Source: Mucilaginibacter pedocola (GTDB lineage Bacteria; Bacteroidota; Bacteroidia; Sphingobacteriales; Sphingobacteriaceae). From it: a stretch of DNA of 64,000 bases. A program made the translations under genes and the position numbers. The notes beneath the pieces are model-generated. The model was not told the DNA's origin. It was given only the letters and a program-made list of their open reading frames with translations, and did no database searches. Below are positions 46,205 through 54,139 of the stretch, in pieces. Positions within the stretch are counted from its first letter, which is position 1; every line of letters begins with the position of its first letter. The stretch covers positions 62,001 through 126,000 of the forward strand of contig NZ_MBTF01000023.1 in the NCBI RefSeq assembly GCF_002013915.1, written 5' to 3'.

Positions 46205-48004
46205 ATGGCGTTTAAACTATTGAAGCATCGCTGGCAAAAAATAACCCTCATTGTAGTGGGCGGCTTATTGGTTTTAACACTTATAATCGCCTTATTCGCC
46301 AACAGCTACTTCGCCCCAAAGCTTGCTGATAAAATAAAAGTTGAGGTATTGAAAGGCAGCGATAGCCTATATCGAATAGATATTGGGAATACCGACCTCC
46401 ACATTTTGCGCGGAACAGCCACCCTCTATGATATTAAGCTAAGCGTAGATAGCTCGGTCTACAACCTGAAGAAAAAGCAAGGCGATGCACCGAATAATTT
46501 ATACGAATTGCAGGTGAAACGCCTGGTAGTATCGCACATGCAATTGTTGCGGATGTATTTTAAGAAAGAACTGAACATTGGCCGCATAACGCTGAACGCG
46601 CCCGATGTGGTAATAAGCTACCACCCCAACCAGCCCGATACTGCCGGAAAAAAAGATAAGCGCACCCTATGGCAAAAACTATCCAAAACACTAAAGTTGG
46701 TTAATGTAGGCGAGATATACCTGAACGATGTAAAGCTGAAATACAAAAATTACAGCGGGCCAAAAGTGGCCACCTCCGAATTTAGGGAGTTGAACCTGAA
46801 GGCGACCGACTTACTGATAGATTCGGCTACGCAAAAAGATACTTCGCGATTTTTGTTTTGCAAGAATGTTAGCACCGAGTTATTGAACTACAGCAGCAAA
46901 TCAGCGAACGGGCTTTATAGTTTTAAGGTGAAGTCGGTAAAGCTATCTACCCAAACATCAAAACTGACGGTTAAAGGCATTAACCTGCAACCGGCAGAGC
47001 ACGTGAAGTTTTTTAATACGGTAAAAGCCGACCGCTTTACTTTACGGATAGATTCGGCAGCTATTAATAATTTCGATTACATCAATTACCAAAAGTCGCA
47101 GGAGATGGATGCCTCCAAAATTACCCTGAACCATGGATTTTTTGAGGTGTACAGCAATTACAACGGCAAACTGCAAACTACCGACAGGCTGGTTACTTTC
47201 CCCAACTGGGCCATGCGCTATGCGTTTAAGGCCCGCGCAAAAGTTGATACCCTCGATTTGAAACGCTTCGAGTTTGTTTACCGCCAACTGAACAAAACGC
47301 CCATGAAAACCGGCGTGGTGGTATTCAACAACATCAACGGGCGGTTTTTAAACCTCACCAATAAAAAGGAAGCACTGCAGAAGAACAACATTGCTACGGC
47401 CAACGTAAGCAGCTATTTTATGGGGAAAGGTAAGCTCGACCTTAACTTCAAATTCAACCTCGACGATGCCGACTATAAATACCATTACACCGGGCACCTG
47501 GGGCCAATGAGCATTACCGATGCCAACCAGCCCATGATGGCATTATCCATGGTACGGGCAACATCGGGCAGGGTGAAAAGCCTCGATTTTGATATCAGCA
47601 GTACGCAAAAAACATCAACGGGCACGGTAACCTTGCTGTACAATAATTTGCAGGTAGATGTATTGCGAAAGGATTTTACCAAACGCGGCCTCATCAGTAC
47701 CCTGGCCAATACCTTTATCCTGAAACACGATAACCCCGACGATGGAAAAACAGAACCACGGAAAGCGAAAGTAGCCTTCATTCGCCCGGCGAATTTCCCT
47801 TTCTTTAAAACCGTTTGGCAAACCATTTTAGTCGGCCTGAAAGCCTGCGCCGGCGTTGGCAAAGCCGAAGAAGAAAAGTTTAATAAGCAAAACGCCGAGG
47901 ATGCTAAAAAGGAACAGGAAGATCTGTTAAAGGATGCGAAGAAGCGGAAAGAGAAAGAAGACGAGAAGTTTAAGGAAGCGTTGAAAAAGAAACGCGAGGG
48001 GTAA
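46205..48004 (+). CDS. Large AsmA/DUF748-like membrane-anchored protein
   Basis: 599 residues: one N-terminal membrane anchor (about 14-34), then a long extracytoplasmic region of strand-rich segments (IDIGNTDLHILRGTATLYDIKLSV, LNIGRITLNAPDVVISY). Its small basic/hydrophobic repeats resemble AsmA/DUF748 proteins, the bridge-like lipid carriers between the membranes. The family assignment is tentative. The last 50 residues are a Lys/Glu-rich coiled coil (EEEKFNKQNAEDAKKEQEDLL). It is monocistronic, divergent from miaB. Confidence 0.6.
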   Translation: MAFKLLKHRWQKITLIVVGGLLVLTLIIALFANSYFAPKLADKIKVEVLKGSDSLYRIDIGNTDLHILRGTATLYDIKLSVDSSVYNLKKKQGDAPNNLYELQVKRLVVSHMQLLRMYFKKELNIGRITLNAPDVVISYHPNQPDTAGKKDKRTLWQKLSKTLKLVNVGEIYLNDVKLKYKNYSGPKVATSEFRELNLKATDLLIDSATQKDTSRFLFCKNVSTELLNYSSKSANGLYSFKVKSVKLSTQTSKLTVKGINLQPAEHVKFFNTVKADRFTLRIDSAAINNFDYINYQKSQEMDASKITLNHGFFEVYSNYNGKLQTTDRLVTFPNWAMRYAFKARAKVDTLDLKRFEFVYRQLNKTPMKTGVVVFNNINGRFLNLTNKKEALQKNNIATANVSSYFMGKGKLDLNFKFNLDDADYKYHYTGHLGPMSITDANQPMMALSMVRATSGRVKSLDFDISSTQKTSTGTVTLLYNNLQVDVLRKDFTKRGLISTLANTFILKHDNPDDGKTEPRKAKVAFIRPANFPFFKTVWQTILVGLKACAGVGKAEEEKFNKQNAEDAKKEQEDLLKDAKKRKEKEDEKFKEALKKKREG

Positions 48005-48014
48005 AATAGTGCAC

Positions 48015-48449
48015 CTACATTTTTACGAGAGTTTCGGTAAATACATACTTCTGACTACCTACAACATTCTCGAAAGTGAGCTGGATAGAAGTTTTGCTGA
48101 GCATTTTTATTACGCCATAGCCATTATCTAAGGCCCCGTGGCGGCCCTGTATGCCCGAGAAAAAAATATATTTGTCGCCATCCCGGGTGATGCTGTATTC
48201 TCCGTCTGATGTGATGTGCCCTTCGTAATAAAGTACTTTTCCGTTAGGCAAAAATTCGAATTGGTAATTGAAATATTCGAGTGGGATGTCTTGTACAAAA
48301 ACATCGTTTCTATACAATTTATTAGTGTATGCCGTAAGGTCCCATTTGCCTAAAATAGTATTTGCGGTAATGGTGGTATCGGCTTGTTTATCTTTTTTAC
48401 AGCCTGCGAAAGTAGCGATACAAATTAGGGCGATGATAAGGTTTTTCAT
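48015..48449 (-). CDS. Lipocalin-like lipoprotein
   Basis: 144 residues with lipobox TFAGC (Cys about 16) followed by KKDK. The body opens with ILGKWDLTAYTN, the lipocalin-like first strand found in many Bacteroidota lipoproteins, then alternating strands to the end. A ligand cannot be named. It converges on the AsmA-like gene, only 10 bases apart, with no visible terminator between. Confidence 0.72.
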   Translation of the reverse strand: MKNLIIALICIATFAGCKKDKQADTTITANTILGKWDLTAYTNKLYRNDVFVQDIPLEYFNYQFEFLPNGKVLYYEGHITSDGEYSITRDGDKYIFFSGIQGRHGALDNGYGVIKMLSKTSIQLTFENVVGSQKYVFTETLVKM

Positions 48450-48540
48450 GGTTGAAATTGGTTAACGCTAAGGTAAGCTTCGATCCACAAAAAATCAAAC
48501 CACCAAGCGCGTTTTGCAGCGATAATTTGCAGGAGGTTAT

Positions 48541-49569
48541 TTACGCAACCTTCGTGTCCTTTTTTCTTTCGGTTACCGCTTTCAGGTCGGCCGCTATCTG
48601 CGTAGCAATAACCGCTGCCAGATCCACCGGAACAGCATTGCCGATCATTTTATAACCGGCGGTTAGTTTTTTGTAGTGGAGAATAAAATCGTCGGGGAAG
48701 GTTTGCACGCGGGCACACTCGCGCACCGTTAGGCGGCGGTATAGTTTTTCGGAGCCCTTGGCAAATTCGCGCACGTTGGTGGCTACAAAAGGCATTTTTG
48801 GTGCTTGCGGATGCAATGGCGCATGCCTGCCGCCTGCCTGTATGGTGAACGAAACATCGTCCCAGCCGCGCACGCGGTTACGCGACATATAGATAGACGA
48901 GAAATCGCCCGTCATGTATTCGTGGTTTGGCACCAGGCAATCGGACCCGTTGGTAAAGTCTTTTTTAATGGCAGGTATTGCCGTATCTTTCAGGTCGCCA
49001 ATAGTTTGGTGCAATGGCTTTTTTTCCGATGCATTTTTGGTGGTAGGCTCGGGGAATTTGAATTTCATGCCCAGGTCTTTACGGTAACCTACAAAGAAGA
49101 TACGCTTACGGTCTTGCGGTACGCCATAGTCGGATGCGTTTACCGGGGTTACCGATAGCTCGTACCCGCATTCGCCGAACAGGTTTTTAAAGTTCTCCAT
49201 CGAAAACTTATGCCTCTCCAGCAGCATGCCGGCCACGTTCTCGGCCAAAAAGAACAGCGGTTGTTTATCTTTCAGGATGCGGATAAAATCGTAAAAAAGC
49301 TTGCCGCGTTTATCGTCGATGCCGCGTAATGCGCCGCCGGCGCTCCAGCTTTGGCAGGGCGGGCCGCCAATAATCCCGTCGCAATCGGGCACTTCGTCAG
49401 AAGTTATATCGGTAATACTGCGCCTGTCGAGCACAGTATGGGTATGGTTTTTTTCAAAAGTTTCCCAAATATCTTTATCGTATTCGTTTGCCCATACCGT
49501 ATTAAAACCGGCTTTTTTAAAGCCAAGGTCTAAACCTCCTGCGCCCGAAAAAAAGGAAACTAATTTCAT
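48541..49569 (-). CDS. DNA (cytosine-5)-methyltransferase, apparently solitary
   Basis: 342 residues with all core C5 motifs in order: I SFFSGAGGLDLGF, IV GGPPCQSWSAGG (catalytic Cys), VI FFLAENVAGML, VIII QDRKRIFFVGYR, IX RRLTVRECARVQTFPDDF and X YKMIGNAVPVDLAAVIA. The target-recognition region is about 215-275; the site it recognises cannot be read from sequence. No restriction endonuclease, Vsr nuclease or controller gene adjoins, so it is either an orphan regulatory methylase or the remnant of a restriction system. Codon use matches the neighbours. Confidence 0.95.
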   Translation of the reverse strand: MKLVSFFSGAGGLDLGFKKAGFNTVWANEYDKDIWETFEKNHTHTVLDRRSITDITSDEVPDCDGIIGGPPCQSWSAGGALRGIDDKRGKLFYDFIRILKDKQPLFFLAENVAGMLLERHKFSMENFKNLFGECGYELSVTPVNASDYGVPQDRKRIFFVGYRKDLGMKFKFPEPTTKNASEKKPLHQTIGDLKDTAIPAIKKDFTNGSDCLVPNHEYMTGDFSSIYMSRNRVRGWDDVSFTIQAGGRHAPLHPQAPKMPFVATNVREFAKGSEKLYRRLTVRECARVQTFPDDFILHYKKLTAGYKMIGNAVPVDLAAVIATQIAADLKAVTERKKDTKVA

Positions 49570-49588
49570 AACCGCCCAATTTGATTTA

Positions 49589-49596
49589 CAAAAGTA
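49589..49596 (-). promoter_or_regulatory. Putative -7 promoter box of the methyltransferase gene
   Basis: Minus strand TACTTTTG, 19 bases upstream of the ATG, in an AT-rich intergenic stretch. Confidence 0.42.
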
Positions 49597-49751
49597 AATG
49601 CTGTGATAAACAATAGCGAAAATTGTTACTCACAATCATTGTATATTACAATATTAAACAAAAGGATTTAAAAGCTAAAGTATTTAGTATTATTGCCGCG
49701 TAGGCTATTGCTTTCAAATAACTTTAACATTTATTTTAAAAAAATAATCTT

Positions 49752-50075
49752 ATGGGGCACAAAGATAAATTAATCACATATAATGCTGAAGTTCAGGATA
49801 TGTCTTTCAATAACGAAAAATCTTTTGATCAACTGAAATCTTTTTTAGAAGAGGTTGTAAGATACTATGATTCAATTATTCCAGATAACGGTGGCAGGTA
49901 TCAAGAAGATATAAAGATTAGGCACTACGAACAGGAGAGGATGCATATGACTTTGGATTTAAAAATATTGAGCAATGTTTCGTGGAAAGCAGGGCTGTCG
50001 CAAAAAAAGAAAGCTTACGAAGAATGTTTAAAAGAAACTAAGTACGATTTAAAAAATGCTTTAGTCCACTGGTAA
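49752..50075 (+). CDS. AT-rich orphan small protein, unknown
   Basis: 107 residues, no family recognised, soluble, mostly charged and helical (FDQLKSFLEEVVRYYDSII, KKKAYEECLKETKYDLKNALVHW). Base composition is clearly more AT-rich than the genes on either side, as is the flank from 49600. It lies divergent from the methyltransferase. Too short for a restriction enzyme; a toxin/antitoxin or phage-derived factor is possible, but nothing in the sequence shows it. Confidence 0.6.
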   Translation: MGHKDKLITYNAEVQDMSFNNEKSFDQLKSFLEEVVRYYDSIIPDNGGRYQEDIKIRHYEQERMHMTLDLKILSNVSWKAGLSQKKKAYEECLKETKYDLKNALVHW

Positions 50076-50139
50076 CGATAATTGTTTGATTTCGGGAATA
50101 ATGAGTTTTTCCTAACTTCCGCCCCATAAACCCAACCCA

Positions 50140-50691
50140 ATGAAAACCGAACTACAGAAAATGCTGGATGGCGAGCTATACGTTGCCAGCGATCAGGAAC
50201 TGGTGGATATGCGCGACAATGCCCGCAAACACCTTAGCCAATACAACCAAATGATGGCCGAGCCGCTTGAGAAGAAGAACGCCATACTAAAGCAGCTTTT
50301 AGGCAAATGCAGCACCATTGATATACAGCCGCCCTTTTATTGCGACTATGGCAAGCACATTGTGGCCGGCGAGAACTTCTTTATGAATTTTAACTGCATA
50401 ATTCTGGATTGCGCCATGGTAACTATTGGCAACAATGTAATGTGTGGCCCCAATGTGCAGATATACACCGCTTACCATCCGCTGGCGGCCGAAGAACGCA
50501 TTAAAGGGCCCGAACTGGCTAAACCTATAACCATTGGCGATAATGTTTGGCTGGGTGGCGGCGCCATTATTTGCCCCGGCGTAACCATTGGCAGCAATAC
50601 CACCATTGGCGCAGGCAGCGTAGTTACCAAAGATATCCCCGCGGGCGTATTTGCGGGGGGGAACCCATGCAAGGTGATACGGTTGATTTAG
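50140..50691 (+). CDS. maa: Sugar O-acetyltransferase, maltose/galactoside type
   Basis: 183 residues: the N-terminal Mac domain (about 1-55, KTELQKMLDGELYVASDQELVDMR) and a left-handed beta helix of hexapeptide repeats (60-183). The catalytic His is in IYTAYHPL, and WLGGGAIICPGVTIG plus IPAGVFAGGNPCKVIR are family signatures. It transfers acetyl from acetyl-CoA to a 6-OH of a sugar; the true substrate is unknown. It acts in the cytoplasm as a trimer. Confidence 0.92.
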   Translation: MKTELQKMLDGELYVASDQELVDMRDNARKHLSQYNQMMAEPLEKKNAILKQLLGKCSTIDIQPPFYCDYGKHIVAGENFFMNFNCIILDCAMVTIGNNVMCGPNVQIYTAYHPLAAEERIKGPELAKPITIGDNVWLGGGAIICPGVTIGSNTTIGAGSVVTKDIPAGVFAGGNPCKVIRLI

Positions 50692-50693
50692 TT

Positions 50694-50775
50694 GAATATC
50701 GAATGAAGAATGCCGGATTCCCAACGCCGAAGTAAGATACTTCATCATTCGACATTGGGTGTTCGATATTCGACA
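50694..50775. repeat. Quasi-palindrome with micro-repeated arms (D)
   Basis: GAATATCGAA (50694-50703) pairs with TTCGATATTC (50762-50771). Inside, CCCAA pairs with TTGGG and GAAGTA with TACTTC. ATTCGA/TCGAAT units recur along both arms. It begins 3 bases after the acetyltransferase stop and could act as its terminator (a TTTTATTTG run follows). Confidence 0.65.
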
Positions 50776-50820
50776 TTCTTTTATTTGTTATCTTGCGCCC
50801 GTATTTAAAACATCAAAACC

Positions 50821-51288
50821 ATGCAAGAGCCAAGCGCATTAAACCAGGTAGCCGAATTTCACAGAACCTTTAAACACCCGGTGGTTGATGGCCCGGCCAT
50901 CCCCTCAAAAGAGCGTTGCGCACTGCGTGTTTCGCTGCTTGCCGAAGAGGTGAAAGAGTTACAGGATGCTATCGCCGATAACAACCTGGTAGAAATTGCT
51001 GATGCCCTTTGCGATATACAATACGTATTGGCCGGCGCTATTTTAGAGTTCGGGCTGGGCGAAAAATTTAAAACGCTATTCGACGAGGTGCACCGCTCCA
51101 ACATGAGCAAGGCCTGCAAAACCATTGAAGAAGCCGAGCAAACCATAGCCCACTACAAAGCCAAAGACGGCAGCGAAGCATACCACAAAGAAGAAGACGG
51201 ACTGTTTTTGGTGTATCGCAATAACGATAATAAAACCCTGAAATCTATTAACTACTCGCCTGCTGATTTGGGAGGGATATTGTTGTAG
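50821..51288 (+). CDS. MazG-like nucleotide pyrophosphohydrolase
   Basis: 155 residues, all-alpha NTP-PPase type. The metal-binding pattern is present: EEVKELQDAI (ExxE of helix 2) and EIADALCDIQYVL (ExxD of helix 3), followed by HRSNMSKACK. Such enzymes cleave NTPs or phosphoribosyl-ATP to monophosphate and PPi, often cleaning damaged nucleotides. The C-terminal 40 residues are an extension not typical of HisE. Monocistronic. Confidence 0.85.
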   Translation: MQEPSALNQVAEFHRTFKHPVVDGPAIPSKERCALRVSLLAEEVKELQDAIADNNLVEIADALCDIQYVLAGAILEFGLGEKFKTLFDEVHRSNMSKACKTIEEAEQTIAHYKAKDGSEAYHKEEDGLFLVYRNNDNKTLKSINYSPADLGGILL

Positions 51289-51302
51289 GGCGCAAAGTTG
51301 GT

Positions 51303-51336
51303 TTTGCCGATGTAATTATTGCTACATTTATGTTTG
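51303..51336 (+). promoter_or_regulatory. Putative promoter of the Fic gene
   Basis: TTG at 51304-51306 and TATGTTTG at 51329-51336, separated by 22 bases, agree with the Bacteroidota pattern TTG-N17-23-TANNTTTG. The ATG follows 20 bases after the box. Confidence 0.55.
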
Positions 51337-51356
51337 AGTAAGAATAAGGCTTTTAA

Positions 51357-52487
51357 ATGCATTACGAAATTCCCTTATTGCCGCCTAAGCAGGACTTAGA
51401 AACAAAAGCGATCTTAAAAAAACTTCCTTCTGCCCACAGAAGATTGGCGGAGTTAAAGGGTATTGCAGCAACTATTCCAAATGAAAGTATTTTAATTAAT
51501 ACATTGGCGTTGCAGGAAGCTAAAGATAGTTCTGCCATAGAAAATATTATTACTACTCATGACGAACTATATAAAGCTCAGTTATTTGAAGAACTTGTAA
51601 CCAACGCATCCGCCAAAGAAGTAAATAATTATGCCGACGCATTAAAACATGGATTCGATTTAGTTCGAAAGAATAAAATTATCTCTGTTAGGCATATTAT
51701 AGAAATACAAAATTTACTTGAGCAGAATGACGCGGGCTTTCGCAAATTGCCGGGAACTGAGTTGGTCAATCAATCTACAGGCGAAAGCGTTTATAAACCA
51801 CCTCAGTCTTATGATTCGATAGTAGAGTTGATGGATAACATGGTAAGGTTTATAAACGAACCGGAAATAAGCGATTTAGACCCGCTTATAAAGATGGCGG
51901 TTATTCATCATCAATTTGAAAGCATACACCCATTTTACGATGGTAACGGCAGGACTGGCCGTATTTTAAACATTTTGTATCTGGTAATTCAAGACCTGCT
52001 TGATTTGCCGATACTTTATTTGAGTCGGTTTATTATCAGTAATAAAGCTGATTATTATAGGCTTCTACAAAAAGTTAGAGACGAAGGAAGTTGGGAAGAA
52101 TGGATAATCTACATGCTGAATGGCGTAGAGCAAACGGCGAAGGAAACTATTGTTCTCATAGGGGCAATGCGCAATTTAATGCAAGATTATAAAATTAGGA
52201 TACGAAAAGAATTACCTAAGATTTATAGCCAGGATCTATTAAACAATCTCTTTAGGCACCCTTACACCAAAATAGATTTTTTAATGAAGGAACTCATTGT
52301 TTCAAGGCTCACAGCTACAAGGTATGTGGATTTATTAGTTAGCAATGGTTTTCTTACTAAAGAAAAAATAGGGAGAAGTAATTTTTACATAAATGTTCCT
52401 TTGTTTACGCTGTTTAAAAATGAACCTGATGTTAAGCAACCAGTTCCTCCTATCCAAACGATAAATCCTAATTTCGATTCAATTTGA
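51357..52487 (+). CDS. Fic-domain protein (adenylyltransferase) with class II inhibitory helix
   Basis: 376 residues. The N-terminal domain carries an inhibitory motif SxxxEN (S58, E62, N63). The Fic core has HPFYDGNGRTGR at 191-202, the complete active-site motif, with the flap near residues 135-150 (STGESVYKPP). A C-terminal winged helix (about 300-350, TKIDFLMKELIVSRLTATRYVDLLVSNGFL) follows. Fic enzymes usually transfer AMP onto Ser/Thr/Tyr of a target protein; the helix keeps them off until displaced. The gene is more AT-rich than its neighbours, suggesting transfer, and ends one base before the hairpin array. Confidence 0.93.
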   Translation: MHYEIPLLPPKQDLETKAILKKLPSAHRRLAELKGIAATIPNESILINTLALQEAKDSSAIENIITTHDELYKAQLFEELVTNASAKEVNNYADALKHGFDLVRKNKIISVRHIIEIQNLLEQNDAGFRKLPGTELVNQSTGESVYKPPQSYDSIVELMDNMVRFINEPEISDLDPLIKMAVIHHQFESIHPFYDGNGRTGRILNILYLVIQDLLDLPILYLSRFIISNKADYYRLLQKVRDEGSWEEWIIYMLNGVEQTAKETIVLIGAMRNLMQDYKIRIRKELPKIYSQDLLNNLFRHPYTKIDFLMKELIVSRLTATRYVDLLVSNGFLTKEKIGRSNFYINVPLFTLFKNEPDVKQPVPPIQTINPNFDSI

Positions 52488-52488
52488 T

Positions 52489-52644
52489 ATGTATAGAAAA
52501 CGCGGGTTTTCTATACATGTCGTAGGTGATATGTATAGAAAATGCAGGTTTTCTATACATGTTGTAGGTGATATGTATAGAAAATGCAGGTTTTCTATAC
52601 ATGTTGTAGGTGATATGTATAGAAAATGTAGGTTTTCTATACAT
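52489..52644. repeat. Array of four 42-bp perfect hairpin repeats
   Basis: Four hairpins, ATGTATAGAAAA/TTTTCTATACAT (12 bp) with six-base loops CGCGGG, TGCAGG, TGCAGG, TGTAGG, lie at 52489-52518, 52531-52560, 52573-52602 and 52615-52644. They are separated by 12-base linkers (GTYGTAGGTGAT). Stems are invariant while loops vary. The array starts one base after the Fic stop; a decayed fifth start (GATATGGATAGA) follows. The U-rich right arms could make each a weak terminator on either strand. Confidence 0.95.
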
Positions 52645-52702
52645 GTCGATGATATGGATAGACTTTGAAGAATTCGTTCGAATTCCGTAAATTAACCCCA
52701 TC

Positions 52703-54001
52703 ATGAGCAACCAAAACCGCCGCATTTTTTTAAAGCAAGCTACTGCTTTGGCGGGCGCCTTCGGCGCCGCCAGTATGTTTAACCATGCACATGCCGAAAG
52801 CTTTGCAAAAGCATCGGCAAGGGTAGCGCATTTAAACCCCGAACAAGTGGCGGCGGATGAGGATTATTGGGCCACCATACAGCAAGCCTATACGGTTAAC
52901 CCCAGCATTATTAACCTGAATAATGGCGGGGTTTCGCCTACGCCTACGGTGGTGCAACGTGCGCTGGAAAGGTATAATGCGCTTTGCAACGAGGGGCCAT
53001 CATACTTTATGTGGCGCATTTTGGATATGGGGCGCGAGCCGCTTCGCGAGAAACTGGCGGCCCTTGCCGGTTGCCTTCCCGAAGAAATTGCCATTAACCG
53101 CAACGCTACCGAAGCACTGAATACCATCATCTACGGGATAAACCTGCAACGGGGCGACGAGGTGATAGGTTCGTACTTTGATTACCCTAACATGATGCAT
53201 GCTTACGAGCAGCGTGCCCTGCGCGATGGTATTGTTTACAAACAGCTTAGCTTTAATTTCCCGATAGAGAACGACGACGAGATAGTTAAGGCCTATACCG
53301 ATGCCATTACCCCTAAAACCAAACTGATACACGTTACCCACATGGTGAACTGGGTGGGGCAGGTGATGCCCGTGCGTAAAATAAGCGATATGGCGCACGC
53401 TAAAGGCATTGAGGTAGTGTGCGATGGTGCGCATTCCTTCGGGCTGATGGATTTTAAAATACCTGATCTGCATTGCGATTATTTTGGTACCAGTTTGCAT
53501 AAGTTCCTCTCGGCACCTATTGGCAGCGGCATGATGTGGATACGCAAAGACCATATAGAAAAGACCTGGCCGCTCACCTGTGCCGATAAGCCCCAAAGTG
53601 CCGACATACGCAAGTTTGAGCAATTGGGTACCCGCAGTTTTGCCATTGAGCAGGCCATTGGCGAGGCAGTCAATTTTCAACTGGCCATTGGCAGCAAACG
53701 CAAAGAAGACCGCATTCGTTACCTGAAAAATTACTGGGCCGAGAAAGCAAAAGATATCCCGAAGGTAAAAATACACACCTCGCTAAAAGCACCATACTCC
53801 TGCGCCATTTGCGGCGTAAGTATCGATGGCATGAAAGCCGGCGACCTGGACGCCGCCCTTTGGAATGGCTACAAAATACACGTAGTAGGTATTGTATACC
53901 GCGACCTTAACCTGGTGCGCGTAACCCCGCATGTATATACCACAACGGCGGATCTGGATAAATTTGTGAAGGCTTTGAGGGAGATAGCAGCGAAAGTATA
54001 G
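52703..54001 (+). CDS. Tat-exported class V aminotransferase (isopenicillin-N-epimerase-like)
   Basis: 432 residues. The N-terminus NRRIFLKQATALAGAFG followed by an AHA cleavage site is a textbook twin-arginine signal (residues about 5-31). The mature enzyme is PLP fold type I, class V: the Schiff-base Lys is in TSLHKFLSAPIGSGM, with CDGAHSFG and the substrate loop VNWVGQVMPV. Such enzymes cover cysteine desulfurases, epimerases and serine aminotransferases; the substrate here is unknown. Export of a PLP enzyme as a folded holoprotein explains the Tat signal. Confidence 0.9.
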   Translation: MSNQNRRIFLKQATALAGAFGAASMFNHAHAESFAKASARVAHLNPEQVAADEDYWATIQQAYTVNPSIINLNNGGVSPTPTVVQRALERYNALCNEGPSYFMWRILDMGREPLREKLAALAGCLPEEIAINRNATEALNTIIYGINLQRGDEVIGSYFDYPNMMHAYEQRALRDGIVYKQLSFNFPIENDDEIVKAYTDAITPKTKLIHVTHMVNWVGQVMPVRKISDMAHAKGIEVVCDGAHSFGLMDFKIPDLHCDYFGTSLHKFLSAPIGSGMMWIRKDHIEKTWPLTCADKPQSADIRKFEQLGTRSFAIEQAIGEAVNFQLAIGSKRKEDRIRYLKNYWAEKAKDIPKVKIHTSLKAPYSCAICGVSIDGMKAGDLDAALWNGYKIHVVGIVYRDLNLVRVTPHVYTTTADLDKFVKALREIAAKV

Positions 54002-54004
54002 AAG

Positions 54005-54133
54005 AGTCCGAAGTCCGTAAGTCGGAAAGACCGAAAGACGGAATTGAGTCTGCAAGTCGGAAAGTCCGAAAGACACTGCCATTGACATTTTTCTTTCTTC
54101 TTTCCGACTTACGGACTTTCTGTCTTTCGGACT
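54005..54133. repeat. Quasi-palindrome with micro-repeated arms (E), between convergent genes
   Basis: The 19-base run AGTCCGTAAGTCGGAAAGA (54012-54030) is perfectly complementary to 54099-54117. Both arms consist of shuffled AGTCCG, AAGTCGG and AAAGAC units, so slipped pairings are possible. It fills the gap between the aminotransferase and the converging GDSL gene. Confidence 0.75.
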
Positions 54134-54139
54134 AATAAT

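Noticed and set aside
52489-52644. CRISPR array
   Set aside because: Units are near-identical throughout, linkers are 12 bases and almost constant, there are no unique spacers, and no cas genes are nearby.
52468-52725. Minus-strand 85-residue frame with a 14-residue repeat through the hairpin array
   Set aside because: It stays open only because the 42-base period is divisible by 3; it overlaps the starts or ends of two real genes and has no promoter or family.
53000-53776. Long minus-strand frame opposite the aminotransferase
   Set aside because: Codon shadow of a high-confidence gene; composition is not protein-like and no motif is present.
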